Below, one piece after another: positions 1 to 11,760 of a DNA stretch of 64,000 nucleotides. Source of the DNA: Silurus meridionalis (taxonomy: Eukaryota > Chordata > Actinopteri > Siluriformes > Siluridae); the NCBI RefSeq assembly GCF_014805685.1, contig NC_060892.1, positions 19,295,990 to 19,359,989 of the forward strand, read 5' to 3'. The notes beneath the pieces were generated by a model, which was not told where the DNA came from, made no database searches, and saw only the letters and a list, made by a program, of their open reading frames with translations. The position numbers and the translations under genes were made by a program. The first letter of the stretch is position 1; each line of letters begins with the position of its first letter.

Positions 1-483
1 CTTTTCTTTAATCAGATATCAGTCCAGGGCCGTTGTCATAGTAACGGCGCGGATTACGGCTCAGTGTTTGCTACAGTACACGACGGGGAAAACAAGCACT
101 GTTGTATAAATCGAGCGTCTCGTGAGCTCAAATACGGTTATTGCCAAAGCCGCGTCCGTGTCTAAACTGCACTATTGGCGCTGGCGACCCACCGAAGTGC
201 GACGTGCGTTCTTCTCCGCGTTCAAGGAACCCTTCAGGATGAAATATCAGTCATTCGATATCATTGTAGTACTACAGCATCAGTATTAAACGTTATACAT
301 ACCAACAACTACTGTTAGGGAGCGCGGCCGCGTTAGACAGAGAGGAATTCAAGAAAGACGATTTTTTTTCTCTTCTTCTTCCTCTTTGTAGATTTGGTTT
401 ACGTCAGAGATCAGGACTCGTCCTCGGCCCATCAAGCCCCGACCGCTGAAACGCTAAAGACCGAAGACTAGCTTGAGTAGAAC
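1..483. other. CpG-rich non-coding sequence
   Basis: No gene, repeat or exon recognised. CpG is frequent, including a NotI-type GCGGCCGC near 325. Confidence 0.5.
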
Positions 484-785
484 GGAAGGTTTGTGGACAC
501 ATGGCCATAAGATTCATATGCGCTTTTTTTTTTAACATCCCATTTCCACATTCACTGCTATAAAAACCCCCACTCTTCTGGGAAGATGTTCCAATCAGTT
601 TTGGAGGGTGATTGTGGAGGTTTGGGCTCATTCAGCCACAAGGGTCATTAGTGAAGTCAGGTACTGATGTAGGGTGAGGAGACCTGAGGTGCAGTCAGTG
701 TTCCAGTTCATCTTAAAGGTCTTCAGTAGGGTTTGGAGTCAGAGTTCAGGAGAAGACAGGTGTCCCAATACTTTTCTTACTGTTT
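484..785 (-). mobile_element. Tc1/mariner-type miniature element, internally deleted
   Basis: Begins GGTTTGTGGACACATGG and ends CCCAATACTTTTCTTACTG, the degenerate inverted ends of a family present at least 15 times in this window. The internal text CCCACTCTTCTGGGAAGAT is diagnostic. The middle, related to transposase DNA, is partly deleted. Confidence 0.7.
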
Positions 786-1645
786 GTTGTGTAGCTCCTC
801 CATTCCTCTATGTGTCACAGATACCTCTTTATTTGTGTTTGAGACTAAACCACCCTAATCATCTCCGTCACCTCCTGCATGTTTCAGACTTTAGAATAGT
901 AGCAGTGGCCGAAGAGCTTTCGGCAGTCGCGGTTCTCTCGAGGGAAGTGAAACACGCCTGCTGACATCGCCACGTTTAGCCTCAGCCAGTCACATGTCAG
1001 TTTGGCGCACAGTTTCACTAATATCCGCGATCGTCCATACGTCTCGAGACGCACTTTCAGAAGCCGCAGCAGTCTCCAGCGTGGTTTAAATGGCCGGTGA
1101 TATTTTTTTTTTCCTCAGTGTGAAAAACGAGAACAGCACCAATCAAGAGCCATTAAAAAAAAAAAAAGCAGTAGGAACCTCTTAAGGTTAATAACTACGT
1201 AGCGCTTATTTCTTTTTTCCTTCTGCGACAGAGCGGTTTCTAAACGATCAGCGCAATTACGATCATTACTCTGGAGAGATCAGCGTCTTCCTGTAGCGTC
1301 TCACTCGGTTGGAGAAAGATCTCTGTCCCTCTTTTATATTCTCAGGTCTGTGTGTCCGCGGCGTCTGAGTTCAGAGCCACGAGGTTGCGATGGCCATTGC
1401 GATCCATCGGTTTTGTGTTTAATCATTTTCATGTGGGTCCAAAAGAATATTTGGGCTTGTTGCCTGCCAAGTCCCTGCAGTGGCATCCAGACTGAAATAT
1501 ACTGGCATTTAGCCGAATTTACGATGCCATCAGGCTTCTCAAGACTAATGACAACGCCAAACCTAACCAGCAGCTCGAGACCAAAGCAGCGCTAATCTGC
1601 TGGAGTTTACAGTGGAGTATGCGGTGACTCTCTCATTCCTGTTTA
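786..1645. other. no feature recognised
   Basis: CpG-rich non-coding DNA with T-rich and A-rich runs near 1105 and 1155. Confidence 0.4.
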
Positions 1646-1770
1646 TCTCATTGATACAACAGAGCAGTTGAGGGCTAAGGGCCCGGTATTGGCCGATTGT
1701 CTGTGCTGGGATTCGAGCTCCTGATCTTCTGATCGTTGGTCCAACATCTTAACCACTGATCTGCTTTCAT
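1646..1770 (-). repeat. tRNA-derived SINE fragment
   Basis: The reverse complement reads like a tRNA-type head (GTGGTTAAGATGTTGGACC), a B-box-like CTCGAATCCC and a GGGCCCTTAGCCCTCAAC body. This is a standard teleost tRNA-SINE layout. Confidence 0.65.
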
Positions 1771-2013
1771 TATGTACACTTCGTGTCTGATGTAACTCTT
1801 CAGCATGCAAGATGGTTTGTGTTGCCATTCCTCCTGAGGAAGTGGAGCCGTCTAAAGCAGGTGCAGCAGTGGTTGGTAACGAACATCTCGCCGTACAACG
1901 ATACCGGTGGGGGAAGGGAACGGCACAATGCACGCCGCGTTCACGCGCAGCCGACCTCGGAGCTGTGTTTTCTCTTTTACCTCGATTAGTCACCGAGGTT
2001 CAATACCGTGTTC

Positions 2014-2190
2014 TAGCAGAGCTGAAGATGTTGAGGTTTTCGTTGGGAGTGACGACGATGGACAAGATTAGAAACGAGTTTATTAGAGGGACAGCGCATG
2101 TAGGATGTTTTGGTGACAAGGTGAGGGAGGCGAGATTGAGATGGTTTGGACATGTGCAGAGGAGGGACATGGGGTATATCAGTAGATAAG
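2014..2190 (+). pseudogene. non-LTR retrotransposon reverse transcriptase, C-terminal scrap
   Basis: Encodes [40 protein letters not shown] and RWFGHVQRRDMGYI, the conserved tail of fish endonuclease/reverse-transcriptase polyproteins. It stops after about 60 codons and is 5' truncated. The exact clade cannot be set from this tail. Confidence 0.8.
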
Positions 2191-2990
2191 TAGTTCTGAT
2201 AATTTTTATTTTAGGGGTCTCGTGTGCACGCGTATGCAGCGTAGCGGTGATTTATACTGGATGTCTGATGCGTAGGCACTCGTGCGACGGTACATTGTTA
2301 TTATTTTGGTGCCACACGCGAGTCTGTGTCAGCCTGAGAAATTTGAAACAGAAGTAATTACACTGCAGTATTGGAGAGCCCCGCTCCAACACTGTAGCGC
2401 CCACAACAGGGCAATTTAAGGGTTGTTTCCCAAACTGTAGAATAAAGATTGCAATCAATTCGCAACTGAAAATGAGGCCTTTTTTTATTTCTTTTTTTTT
2501 TTTGGAATGCTGTAAGGTATTGATGTCAGACTTGGCTCATATGTTTAGCAACATGACCTGATGTTAACAAACAAGCTTAGAGTTCATTTGCAACTTGGGT
2601 GGGCTACTAAATACAAGCAACGAGGCAATATCTCGGCAAACGACCCGCTGCAGCCAAACACGGTGTATCTTCTTGTAATAAGTGCTTATTTTTCCCTGTG
2701 GCACCTGATCTCCCTCTGTCTGTCTGGGGTGCAGCCAGAAAGTGTTCAGCCCCCTTTAATCGCTGCCCGGCCGCAATATTTGTCTGGTTAACGGACACAA
2801 ATCCATTACAGGTGCGGCGTATAAAAAATAAATAAATAAAATAAATTACCCAGCTAAAATTGATGAGTTTAAATAATGCCTTTTTGTTGTTGTTAATGAT
2901 GGGCATATCTCCTGGAATAAACCTCTCAATCCCCAAACATGAATCTTCCCAAAACTGCAGCACAACAGCTGAATGAAGACTAGATACTAG
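2191..2990. other. no feature recognised
   Basis: Non-coding; T-runs at about 2480-2500 and a TAAA-rich patch near 2825. Open frames here lack coding character. Confidence 0.4.
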
Positions 2991-3369
2991 TACCGTATTT
3001 TCCGGACTATAAGCCGCTACTTTTTTTCCCACGCTTTGAACCCCGCGGCTTAAACAGCGAAGTGGCTAGATTATGATTTTTCCTGGGATTTTTCCTAATT
3101 TATGATTTTTTTTTTCCCGGTTTCACAAACTTCAAACCAAAAAACTGAGCCCCATAACATTAGACCAATGAAATTGCCGAACGGGTTCAGTTGAACCAAT
3201 GAAACTCTTTATATTAAATCAGACACTGTGTTTCGTTAAAGCCTGTGTAAAGTACATTAGTTTCAGTGTAGACACTGCGGCTTATAGACAGGTGCGGCTT
3301 ATTTATGTTCAAAATAAAAATCTTTGTCAAATTCAGTGGGTGTGGCTTAATAGTCCGGAAATTACGGTA
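2991..3369. mobile_element. miniature inverted-repeat element (379 bp)
   Basis: The left end TACCGTATTTTCCGGACTAT and the right end GTCCGGAAATTACGGTA are inverted copies over about 26 bp with one small gap. There is no coding capacity. Related elements are common in fish genomes; the superfamily is not assigned. Confidence 0.8.
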
Positions 3370-4671
3370 ATTTATATATATGCGCGCAGCATTTAGTCAG
3401 GTCAAATGGTTCACTTCTGCGGTTTCCATTTTTGCGTGGTCCTTCTAGTTAGGTGAGAACGCAGCTGGTGTGGAACAAAACCTCTGCTCTGATCATCTAC
3501 TGCCTGTGTGTCGGGTTCGCGATGCGTTCATAATGTTCGGGTGAATTCGGTGCAGTTGGATTGTCCGAATTTCTGACTAAATATCGAGTTTTACTTTGGA
3601 CAGTGTATCGAGTAAGTTTTTGTCCTCTTTGAAACGTATCATATCTGTTTCTGATTCATCATCATTCATACACCATCAGTATCTGGTTGTGGTACCAGTT
3701 TTATAAACCCCACCAGTAGAAATTGCAAACGTAGACTCTTTTCAATGTACATTTTGGTCTTGAGCTAATATCAGTGTTTCCAAAGTGCAAATCAAAACCG
3801 AAGAGTTGTTTCTGTTCCCACGGCTCATCAATCCCGTCGGCTTTATCGTTACAGGAAGGCATTTATTTTAATCATCTCAGACAGGGGTTGCGACGTTTCC
3901 GAAAGAAAAATCGACTCGCGTCGAGCCGTTAACTAACCTGGGCCTGGCGACCGTACGGTGACATTTATTAGCGCCGAATTATCATGAATTAGCCCGATTG
4001 GATAAATCAATTCTAATAGATTTGTTTGAGGGTTATTGTCTTCAGGCTTCGCCGAGCGACCGGACGATTTGGATTTTCACCCCGTATTATTTCCGCACAA
4101 TAGTCCGCGAACGCGATCTTTCATACCTTTCCTGCAGTTTCTCGTGCCCGCCATAATTCGCCGCTGTTTTTAGCGTAGTTTTTAGTGGGACAGAAAGGAC
4201 TTTTCTTCTGATCGTTCGTGTAAAAGTAAATCGAATTCAAGAAGTCTCAAAGTTTGTCGACGCGTCGTTTTAGGGAAGAAAGAATTGCGGAGTGGGCTAA
4301 TATGAATTTTTTTTTCAAGAGGCTAGCTGTTGTGTACGACGGATTCATTTAATTTCAATATTAATACTCGAACAATAGACCTTCTCACCAAGCAGAGTTA
4401 CAGGAATCACTAGTTTATCAATATACATTTTAGCATCATAAATTAGTCCATATAAGTTTGGCCCCGACCGTGGCTACGATATGTGGAAGAAACCTTGAGC
4501 CTCCAAAGGGAACAGTTATCGTTCCATCAATGTTGAGCTTATCAACCGTTCACTGACACTTGAGGGCAGAACTGTTTATGGTTGTAGTACTGGTTCACCG
4601 TAACAAACCTTTTACATTCATTACAGTGAAAGTCAAACTTCATGCTTTTTGAATTACATTTTTCTGCATGT
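3370..4671. other. no gene; very CpG-rich non-coding DNA
   Basis: Hand count gives 42 CpG in 3841-4440 (600 nt). No exon or repeat recognised. Confidence 0.5.
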
Positions 4672-4885
4672 AAGAACAAAAGTATTGGGACTCTGGATTT
4701 TTCCAGCTATACATGGTTCTTTCCTCATACTGTTTTCACAAATTTGGAGGCTTACAATTGTTGTCTTGAGTGGCCTGCATTAGAGCTCAAGCCTCAGCAT
4801 TATCGAGATGACTTGGAACGCCGAGTGCACCCCAGACCTCCTCACCTACATCAGTACCTTACTGTAATAACACCCCCTTCTGGTT
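4672..4885 (+). mobile_element. Tc1/mariner-type miniature element fragment
   Basis: Starts AACAAAAGTATTGGGACTC and contains CTTGAGTGGCCTGCATTAGA and CACCCCAGACCTCCTCACC, text shared with the window's other copies. The right end is missing. Confidence 0.7.
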
Positions 4886-5029
4886 TTCTAACCTAAAAAA
4901 AAAACTTTCTAAACTAAACCATATTTAATGCATTTGATTGCCATATTACATCAAAATACAAATATATAATAAAAAAAACCGCATTTTTTAAAATCAATTT
5001 TAAATGAGTTCTGCGACGGGTCCTCAAAT

Positions 5030-5905
5030 GCAGGTGTTAATGATTGCAAATAGATTCAGTAAAAAAGGGGCATAAGTAATCATGACAAACTAAATGTCAT
5101 TCTAATGGTCTAAGCCTCAAGCATCGATGTTTGGATCAGCGTTTTTCAATGGGACGCTTATAGCGAATATATAACAGGCCTAAAAAGAAAGCAGTAACGA
5201 GTCACGAAAACATTGACTGCTGGTTTATTCCGAAGGATAAGATTCCTGAGAACAACATGCCGGAAAGCACTTTCAGACGGTTATTTCTTTGTTTAACCTC
5301 ACAGTAATTCAGGGGGAAGAAATGTTTGTATCCGTTTCGGAATAACTTTCGGTCATCTCGGTAGTAAACGTTCCGCATGGCTTTTGAGACCAGCCACTAA
5401 AAACAACACTGAAAGATTGTCGGAATCTTTGTCGCTAAACAACCAAGTTGTTAATGGGGACGTTTTAATGCACCACCTATCATCCGAAACCTTTTATTTC
5501 CAGCCAGTTGCGTTATGGTAACATTAGTGACGGAAAATGTAGGCAATTAGTGCAGGGTTCTAACGATATATGGGAGGTTTCTAGTCCCCATGTGAGCAAG
5601 TTCTTATCTTTATTACCCTTCAGAAGCTCTTGGTGGTGACGCACCTGTCAGGAAGTGGAATCCATGTCTGGGCTCTTAGCACAAACAGTTTCTCCAGCTA
5701 GTGCTAACTCACTAGGGTTTTTTTACAAAAAGAAAAACAAAAGAAAGAAAACAGGAAAAATGGATAGTAAAAAAAATTGACGTTTTTTCCCCCCCAAGAT
5801 ATAATTATTTTTTTTTGAATGGGAGTGATGACAGCGACCTGGTGATCTGCATGTAGGTAGCAAATCTGAGCCTATTTTATATCTGCGAGTTGCAATACAT
5901 TTGTG
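5030..5905 (+). repeat. long interspersed repeat, copy A (no DIRS coding region)
   Basis: Aligns by eye, in the same order, to the two flanks of the 46768-50215 region. Shared marks: TCTAAGCCTCAAGCA (about 5110), GAACAACATGCC (about 5251), TTTTAATGCACCACCTAT (5466) and a CTGGTGATCTGCATG end (about 5838). The copy at 47 kb has about 2.6 kb of DIRS coding sequence between the last two marks. Confidence 0.65.
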
Positions 5906-5906
5906 A

Positions 5907-5985
5907 GAAGTCGGAACGGCGAGAAATCAAGACGGAAATCGCGAGAAGTCGGAACAGTGAGAAGTTGAGTCGGAAATTGTGAGAA
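5907..5985 (+). repeat. short degenerate tandem repeat
   Basis: Units like GAGAAGTCGGAACGGCGAGA recur about three times with substitutions. Confidence 0.45.
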
Positions 5986-6401
5986 ATTTTATGCAGACAT
6001 GCAGTGCTCGGTGTGTAGTTAAATGGACTGGACGAATCAACTCATTTGCCTCGATGCATTTTTGAATTGCTCGGGTTACTTGTGGAACGGTTTCAGCCCT
6101 GGTTTTGAAATGGGGAAACCCATTTCTATATCAAGTTTGTGTTTGGTATTGGGATGACCTGCTTGCTAAATTACAAAGCTGATGCTTGAGTGCAGGAAAT
6201 GTTATGCTTAACGTTGCCACCTATTGGCCGTCGAGGTGACAGCTCAAATTTTTGACCGAAAGGGACTAATCGACACGAGTCTAGTCAGAAGACTTGGTGT
6301 CATTGTATACAAAAAAAAAAAAAACTATTAGGCTATTAGAAGTTTTGTTCTAATACGAACCATATTTAAAGAACGTTTAGGAGGACATTGTAATAAGAGC
6401 T

Positions 6402-6512
6402 GTGTGGTCAGGCACTGCTCGCTGGCAGAGGCAAATGAGAAAACCTCAACCCGATCTATTATTTCCGGCCATCTTTTACTGCTTTGTACGAATGATTAAG
6501 AAACCTTCTCCA
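6402..6512 (+). repeat. dispersed repeat, copy 1
   Basis: GTGGTCAGGCACTGCTCG through TTTGTACGAATGATTAAGAA aligns with 7273-7395. Family not recognised. Confidence 0.55.
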
Positions 6513-7160
6513 CTTGTTTGGACCAAAAGCATGTGAGATGGATAACTTTCTCAAGATTTCACTCCAAATATCCGCACAAACTCTGTCCAGGCTCGCACAT
6601 CAGCCGCCTCATTCCCGTCTCATTCAGCGCTAAAGGAGTGCCGTCGTTGGGTAGTCTTGTGTTGTCTCAGGTTAAATTGCTCAGCTCCTGTGTGCGAGGC
6701 GCAGTTGTCGGCAGACACGATGTATAATCCAATCAAATCAGAGTAAACGTCACCGGGTGTCATGGCGGTGTAGGATCGCGTTAAAGCGTATACGTCTCAG
6801 TGTTCACTTTTGTACATCCACAATTTCAGTCGAGGTCAGCTCGAGCGCTTTTCATTTCTCAGCCCATTAATATCAACGTTTCAGCTGCTCCTTGACTGGA
6901 AATGCTGCTGGAAATACCACCATTTCACACCGAAAGGTGCGTCTGAAGTCACATCATTCTTCATCTTCCATTTCAACAACGCACAACCCATGCGTGTAAA
7001 AATATTAGCCCAGCTGTCCTGCTGCGGGTTTTTTTTTGTTTGTTTTTGTTTTATTTGATCCATCCAACCCCGCCCCCCCCCCCCTAATGCACACTACATG
7101 GAGAAACTAATTTGGGAGTTTTCCAGCACTACGCTTCCTCCCCAAGCACAAAGTCGTTGT
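6513..7160. other. no gene recognised
   Basis: Mixed CpG-rich non-coding DNA with a G/T run at about 7026-7055 and a C-run at about 7069-7085. Confidence 0.4.
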
Positions 7161-7164
7161 TTTC

Positions 7165-7255
7165 GACGGAACTAGGAGACCCATAACCTGTTCCGCCATG
7201 ACAATGCCCCTGTGCACAAAGCCGGTTCCATGAAGATCTCGTTTGTCCTGCTGCA
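7165..7255 (+). mobile_element. Tc1/mariner-type miniature element scrap
   Basis: CATGACAATGCCCCTGTGCA, CAAAGCCGG and TTCCATGAAGATCTCG match the internal part of the family seen elsewhere in the window. Confidence 0.65.
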
Positions 7256-7272
7256 GAGTTGCTGTAGACCAC

Positions 7273-7395
7273 AGCTGTGCGGTCAGGCACCGCTTGATGG
7301 GGCAGAGGCGATCGCAAAACCTCGACGAGTTCAAATATTTACGATCGCCTTTCACGGCTTCGTACGAACGAGTGAGAAAACCCTCTGCACGTAAC
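7273..7395 (+). repeat. dispersed repeat, copy 2
   Basis: GCGGTCAGGCACCGCTTG through TTCGTACGAACGAGTGAGAA, about 75% similar by eye to 6402-6512 and richer in CpG. Confidence 0.55.
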
Positions 7396-9005
7396 ATCTG
7401 ACAGATGAAGAAAAGGGGGCGGGGCTTCTTTAACGTGCCGGGTATCTCCACAAGCAGCGGAACCTTCGAAAGCAATGAGTTTTGGTGTCGAATTTGCCGT
7501 TTTGAATCGTCACAACTGTGCGCTAGTGAGAAAGCCGAGGGGAGCCAGAGCATGTCGTATATTCAGCAGGTGCAGCTTCACAAAGAAGCCTCAGAGAGGC
7601 AGAGAGACTCTTTGGGAGCTGCACATATGAAGGAAGTGGCTTTTATCCCAACATATCTCTCTACAGGCGCCTCTACCCGAGACAAGAGACTATTGAGTCC
7701 AAAAGCTGCGGTCGTTCACTCGCTCCCTCGCTCAGCCTTTTCACTTCAGGTGTTTCTCTCCTGAGGAAACCACACCATTCATTTTCCAGTGTGTATCCTG
7801 AGTCAGTGGGGTGTGTGTTGTGTGCCCTGGATATAGTGGGCTGTTTATTAGGCTAAAAAATACTACTTTTTTTAATGCTTGGTCAAATAATATCTAAATT
7901 ATTGTATCATATTTTACAAAAACCAAAGGGTGCAAAGTATTATACTGATCAAATTGAGTAATCAATTAATAAATAAAATTCGACACATGAGGAAACATCC
8001 AATTAAATACTTTACGTTTGATTAAACGACGAACGTCTTCATTCCTTCCATCCTTTATTCATTCACTCCCGCAATATGCAGAACTGTCAGGTTTTTCTGC
8101 TTTTAAGAGAAATTCTGGGAAGCCGGACATAAAACGCTAAAGAATCCACTTTCTGGTTAGCGGTTAACGCTACGGACTCTTTAGCGCATTCATGCGAAAA
8201 CAGATCTTATTTCCGGTACGGTGACACTGCGTTAACTATAGTTTTTTTTATAACCCCCGGCTGTGTTGCGTATGTTTCCAAGTTGATGAATAACAGTAGA
8301 AATGCGCTCACAGTGAGAGGCGGAGACTAAACAAACTCGCGGTCCCGCACGAAAGCCTCGTAAACGTCGCTCATTTGACCCCCACCATTGTTGCCACTGC
8401 CGGTCAAAGTCTCGTCTGTGATGCGATTTCTATTTATAGCATCCTCTATTTATACATACAGACCTTCACTTAAAGTAGCACCGATTTCTGATTTCTGAAA
8501 CGAGGTAAATTTTTTGGTTAGGGTCACTTGGCCCCGCCCACTGCTCTCAAACAGAGAAAGGATTTTTGTGCAAATGAAGCGTATTTTTTATTTTTTTTCT
8601 CCTCGCGTTGTCCTGAAATGTGCGGTTCCCCCCCACCCCATAATTTTAACAAGTCATTTAATCCCCAAACCTTGCAATAATAACGATGTGTTACTCTGCG
8701 ATTGTCTAATGTTAGATAATTTGTAACCGACGTATCGTCAACGCTTTGCCAAAATGCCAGGGAGGAAGCGTCCGACATGAACGCCTCATTTCTGCTTTTC
8801 TGTACACGTCGATCAGAGGTGGACCTGTCGCTTGTCTCTTTGTACCTGGTTTTACTGTACGAGGCGGAACATCAGATAATGCCCAAATGTATGTAAAACA
8901 AACGGAAGGCACCGTTGTGTGATGCTCATTCAGCGCTGATATTCATATATTACCATATATATAATATGGAAAACCATATAGGCTGTGTTTCTGTTTTTCT
9001 TCTTC
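7396..9005. other. no gene recognised
   Basis: Non-coding. The frame at 7405-7764 has no family resemblance. 7840-8040 is AT-rich, the rest CpG-rich. Confidence 0.4.
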
Positions 9006-9242
9006 TTAACCTCCTAAGACCTGAGCTTTGGCTTGGCTTGCATTTTAGAATTTCTTCCAGTTATTTGGGGTTAGGAAGAACCAATAATTATAATAACCAT
9101 ATATTTTCTTTGAACATGAAGCTCTTCTTGGAAAACAATGATGTCACTTATGTGGACACTCGGTCTGTATCTACAGAAAACAATAAAGACACCATTGTGC
9201 ACAATGTCCACGTATGTGGACACCCAGGTCGTAGGAGGTTAA
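9006..9242. mobile_element. piggyBac-type miniature element flanked by TTAA
   Basis: TTAA (9006-9009) is followed by CCTCCTAAGACCT. The right end AGGTCGTAGGAGG is followed by TTAA (9239-9242). The ends are inverted copies over 13 bp with one mismatch. TTAA targets and CC-ends are hallmarks of piggyBac. The interior (about 230 bp) has no transposase. Confidence 0.85.
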
Positions 9243-9829
9243 ATGTTCGCCTTTAAAACGTGACGTTTTGCCGTGAGAATCTATTGATCAGAAAAAAAAA
9301 AAGAAATCGCCCAGTGTATATTTTCTTTCTCCTTTTTATTTCACATTTCCTACAGCTTGATCCGTCGGTCCTTTCCAAAATACAGCAGATGCCCTTCACT
9401 GTTTTTCTTTCACGAGTTGATTCACTGCCAGGCCGGGTTTTTTGTTAGTTTTTTTTCTTTCTTTTTTTTCTTTTGCTTCTATAGTGGTGATCGTGATATT
9501 TTGGAAGCTGAACCACAAGGTCCATGCACCCATCCAGACGTGATGATGAACAAAAATTCACTAAAAAGCGTTTTGAGAATCAGACATATCTCATCCGTGT
9601 CACAAATCCCAAAGCGTTAAATACGCCTCAGAGCGTGCCGTGTGCTGCTGAAGCCAAGCAGAAAAATGTAAATCCAGTCTGCTGTTAGTTATGATCAACT
9701 TTTTTCTTTTTCTTTTCAAACCTTTCTTTTCAAACTTTAAAACTTTATATAGTTTTCCAACACTGTCGTTCTCCTCTAAATAGTTACCACAACGCTGGAG
9801 GTACACACTTGTATAGTGCTCGCTCTCCT
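9243..9829. other. no gene recognised
   Basis: T-rich and unique non-coding DNA. Confidence 0.4.
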
Positions 9830-10085
9830 GCTCTAGAGCTCGGACCTCAACCCTACTAAACACCTTTGAGACGAATTGAACACTGACTACAGCCCAGGAC
9901 GTCTCCTCACCCTACACCAGTGCCTGACTTTACTAACACCATTGTACCTGAATGAGCACAAACTCTCCAAAATCTAGTGGAGCATCTTCCCAGAAGAGTG
10001 GAGGTTTTCAGAACAGCAAATGGGGACTAAACGTAGAGTGGGAAGTTCGTACGTATCTTCTGGCCAGGTGTCCAGAAAACTTTTT
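9830..10085 (+). mobile_element. Tc1/mariner-type miniature element, right half
   Basis: GGACCTCAACCCTACTAAAC, CTAGTGGAGCATCTTCCCAG, AAGAGTGGAGG and a CAGGTGTCCAGAAAAC end show a 5'-truncated copy. Several T-to-C changes have created CpGs relative to other copies. Confidence 0.7.
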
Positions 10086-10098
10086 TTATGGTGTATGA

Positions 10099-10101
<3 letters not shown>

Positions 10102-10154
<53 letters not shown>
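10102..10154. repeat. (TG)n microsatellite
   Basis: Uninterrupted TG for about 53 bp. Confidence 0.95.
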
Positions 10155-10157
<3 letters not shown>

Positions 10158-10177
10158 TAACCGCAAATCATAGCAAT

Positions 10178-10255
10178 TGATTTTTATTTGTATAGCGCTT
10201 TTAATAATGAACATTGTCTCAAAGCAGCTTTACACGGATACTGTGGTGATAATAA
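10178..10255 (+). repeat. interspersed repeat end ('TTTGTATAGCGCTTTTAA' family)
   Basis: Matches the left ends of the copies at 35117 (+) and 59806 (-): TTTATTTGTATAGCGCTTTT then GTCTCAAAGCAGCTTTACAC. Confidence 0.75.
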
Positions 10256-10824
10256 TGTGGCAGATAATAGCAGCTACACCGTAGGTTATTGTTTGAAGAG
10301 TCTACAAATATAAATGCAGACAATTAATGCGTTTACATGCATCTTGAATCCGGAGTGTGTTCTAATAATGAGGTGATGTAAACAGGCTTTTCTTTTGGAT
10401 ATGCGCCCCTCCTCGTGTTGCCGCAGCTTTAATCCCCGCGATTGTTTCGGCTGTTCATCGGTGCGCGGTTATTATGAGATGGAAACGGATCATCAGCAGC
10501 CGTATTTACCTAAGACCCGTTCTCCGTTAGACCACATCGCAAAAGTTTAGGTGAACATTAAGACTCTCTTGATAGCGGACTACATGCAGTATATACAGTC
10601 GTATATTTAGCCACGACTTGCACACGTTCGCACGCCAGACGTCTGCAGCGCACTCCACATTCGTACGTCTCTGGGTCGGGTCAGCGGTTTTCCTCGAGTC
10701 TCTGTTTCTCATTCTAAAAGAGGTTTTTGTCTCTGTATTTTTAGTGAACGAGTTGATCTGTAACGGCTCAGATGGTAATTTTCTCTCTTGCTCTTTTTTT
10801 TCTTTTTTCTTTTTGTTATTGCAG
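10256..10824. other. no gene recognised; upstream flank of the putative UTR exon
   Basis: Moderately CpG-rich non-coding DNA ending in a T-rich tract that serves as the putative exon's acceptor tract. Confidence 0.4.
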
Positions 10825-10890
10825 GTGCTGAGACACTCCGACAGGACCCTTCTAAAACGTTTGCTTTGCGGAAAAAGACTCGATACTGTG
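10825..10890 (+). other. tbl1xr1: probable non-coding 5'UTR exon of tbl1xr1
   Basis: A T-rich pyrimidine tract and TTATTGCAG precede 66 nt starting GTGCTGAGACACTCCGAC and ending CGATACTGTG, followed by donor GTAAGC. The segment has no repeat match I recognise, and it is the only exon-like unit with strong sites on both sides in the 20 kb upstream of the ATG exon. Vertebrate TBL1XR1 is known to have upstream non-coding exons separated by long introns. The implied intron is 9538 nt. The first exon and promoter are not identified. Confidence 0.5.
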
Positions 10891-11329
10891 GTAAGCACGC
10901 AGAGAGTCTATTTCATTTCAGGAAAAGAAATCGTAGATCCCCTGGCACGGGGTTCTGGCATTTAGGTTGAACCGTATTTAATAATACTCAGTCACAGCTT
11001 GTCAATAAACAACAAATGAAGACGTGGAATCAATTTAAAAAAAACACACACCCTGAACCCACAGGGTTTCCTAGACTTTATGGAAAAGTGTGGAAAATAA
11101 GTCTGGAATTTAATTCAAGATTTTTTTCAGGTTTGAATGAGGACAGTACACTGAGTATTAAAAGATATTTGTGTTTCCCTATTATTGCTCTATTCGGTTT
11201 GGCAAAATCAGAAATCGAGAATTTGCGGAAAATATTTTGTATAAAACAAAGGCCACACAGACCTTTTTTTTTTTTGTAACCCAAAAGTTGCTCGTCCACA
11301 CAACCCGCGTCCTTTTCTGCCTGGCGTTT

Positions 11330-11760
11330 AATTACTTTCTGCTATGTTGCGAGGCAGCAGTCGCCATGACGCTACATCGCCCCTGACCCTGCCACTATAC
11401 GCATAGAAAACATCAGAGATTCGGACTCTGATATGCTCTATGACGGCAGAGAGCTGGATAGTTGGTAGTGGTTGGCAGGCGACAACATCTGCAGAGAAAA
11501 ACAGGGCCGGATGGGTTCCCAAGAGTCTATCCTCATCACATGGGCCCCAGTCAGCATGTGAATTCCAAATGATTGATTGCTGCACAGCTCCCTGACATTA
11601 CCAGACACTCCCTCAACCCCCAGCATCCGACCCCCCCACCCCTTCCCCTTGATCTCATTCTGCATTAGTTGATCTCATTAGTTCCCACAGGTTTGATTTG
11701 TCCCCTCTAAAGCATTCCAGTTGTTTTTCTTCGAACAAATCCATAAACCACTCATCAAAT
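11330..11760. promoter_or_regulatory. possible conserved non-coding element
   Basis: Complex, non-repetitive sequence; much of 11550-11760 is CpG-poor although the region is CpG-rich. It includes CACATGGGCCCCAGTCAGC and AAATGATTGATTGCTGCAC. Conservation is a guess from texture only. Confidence 0.25.
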
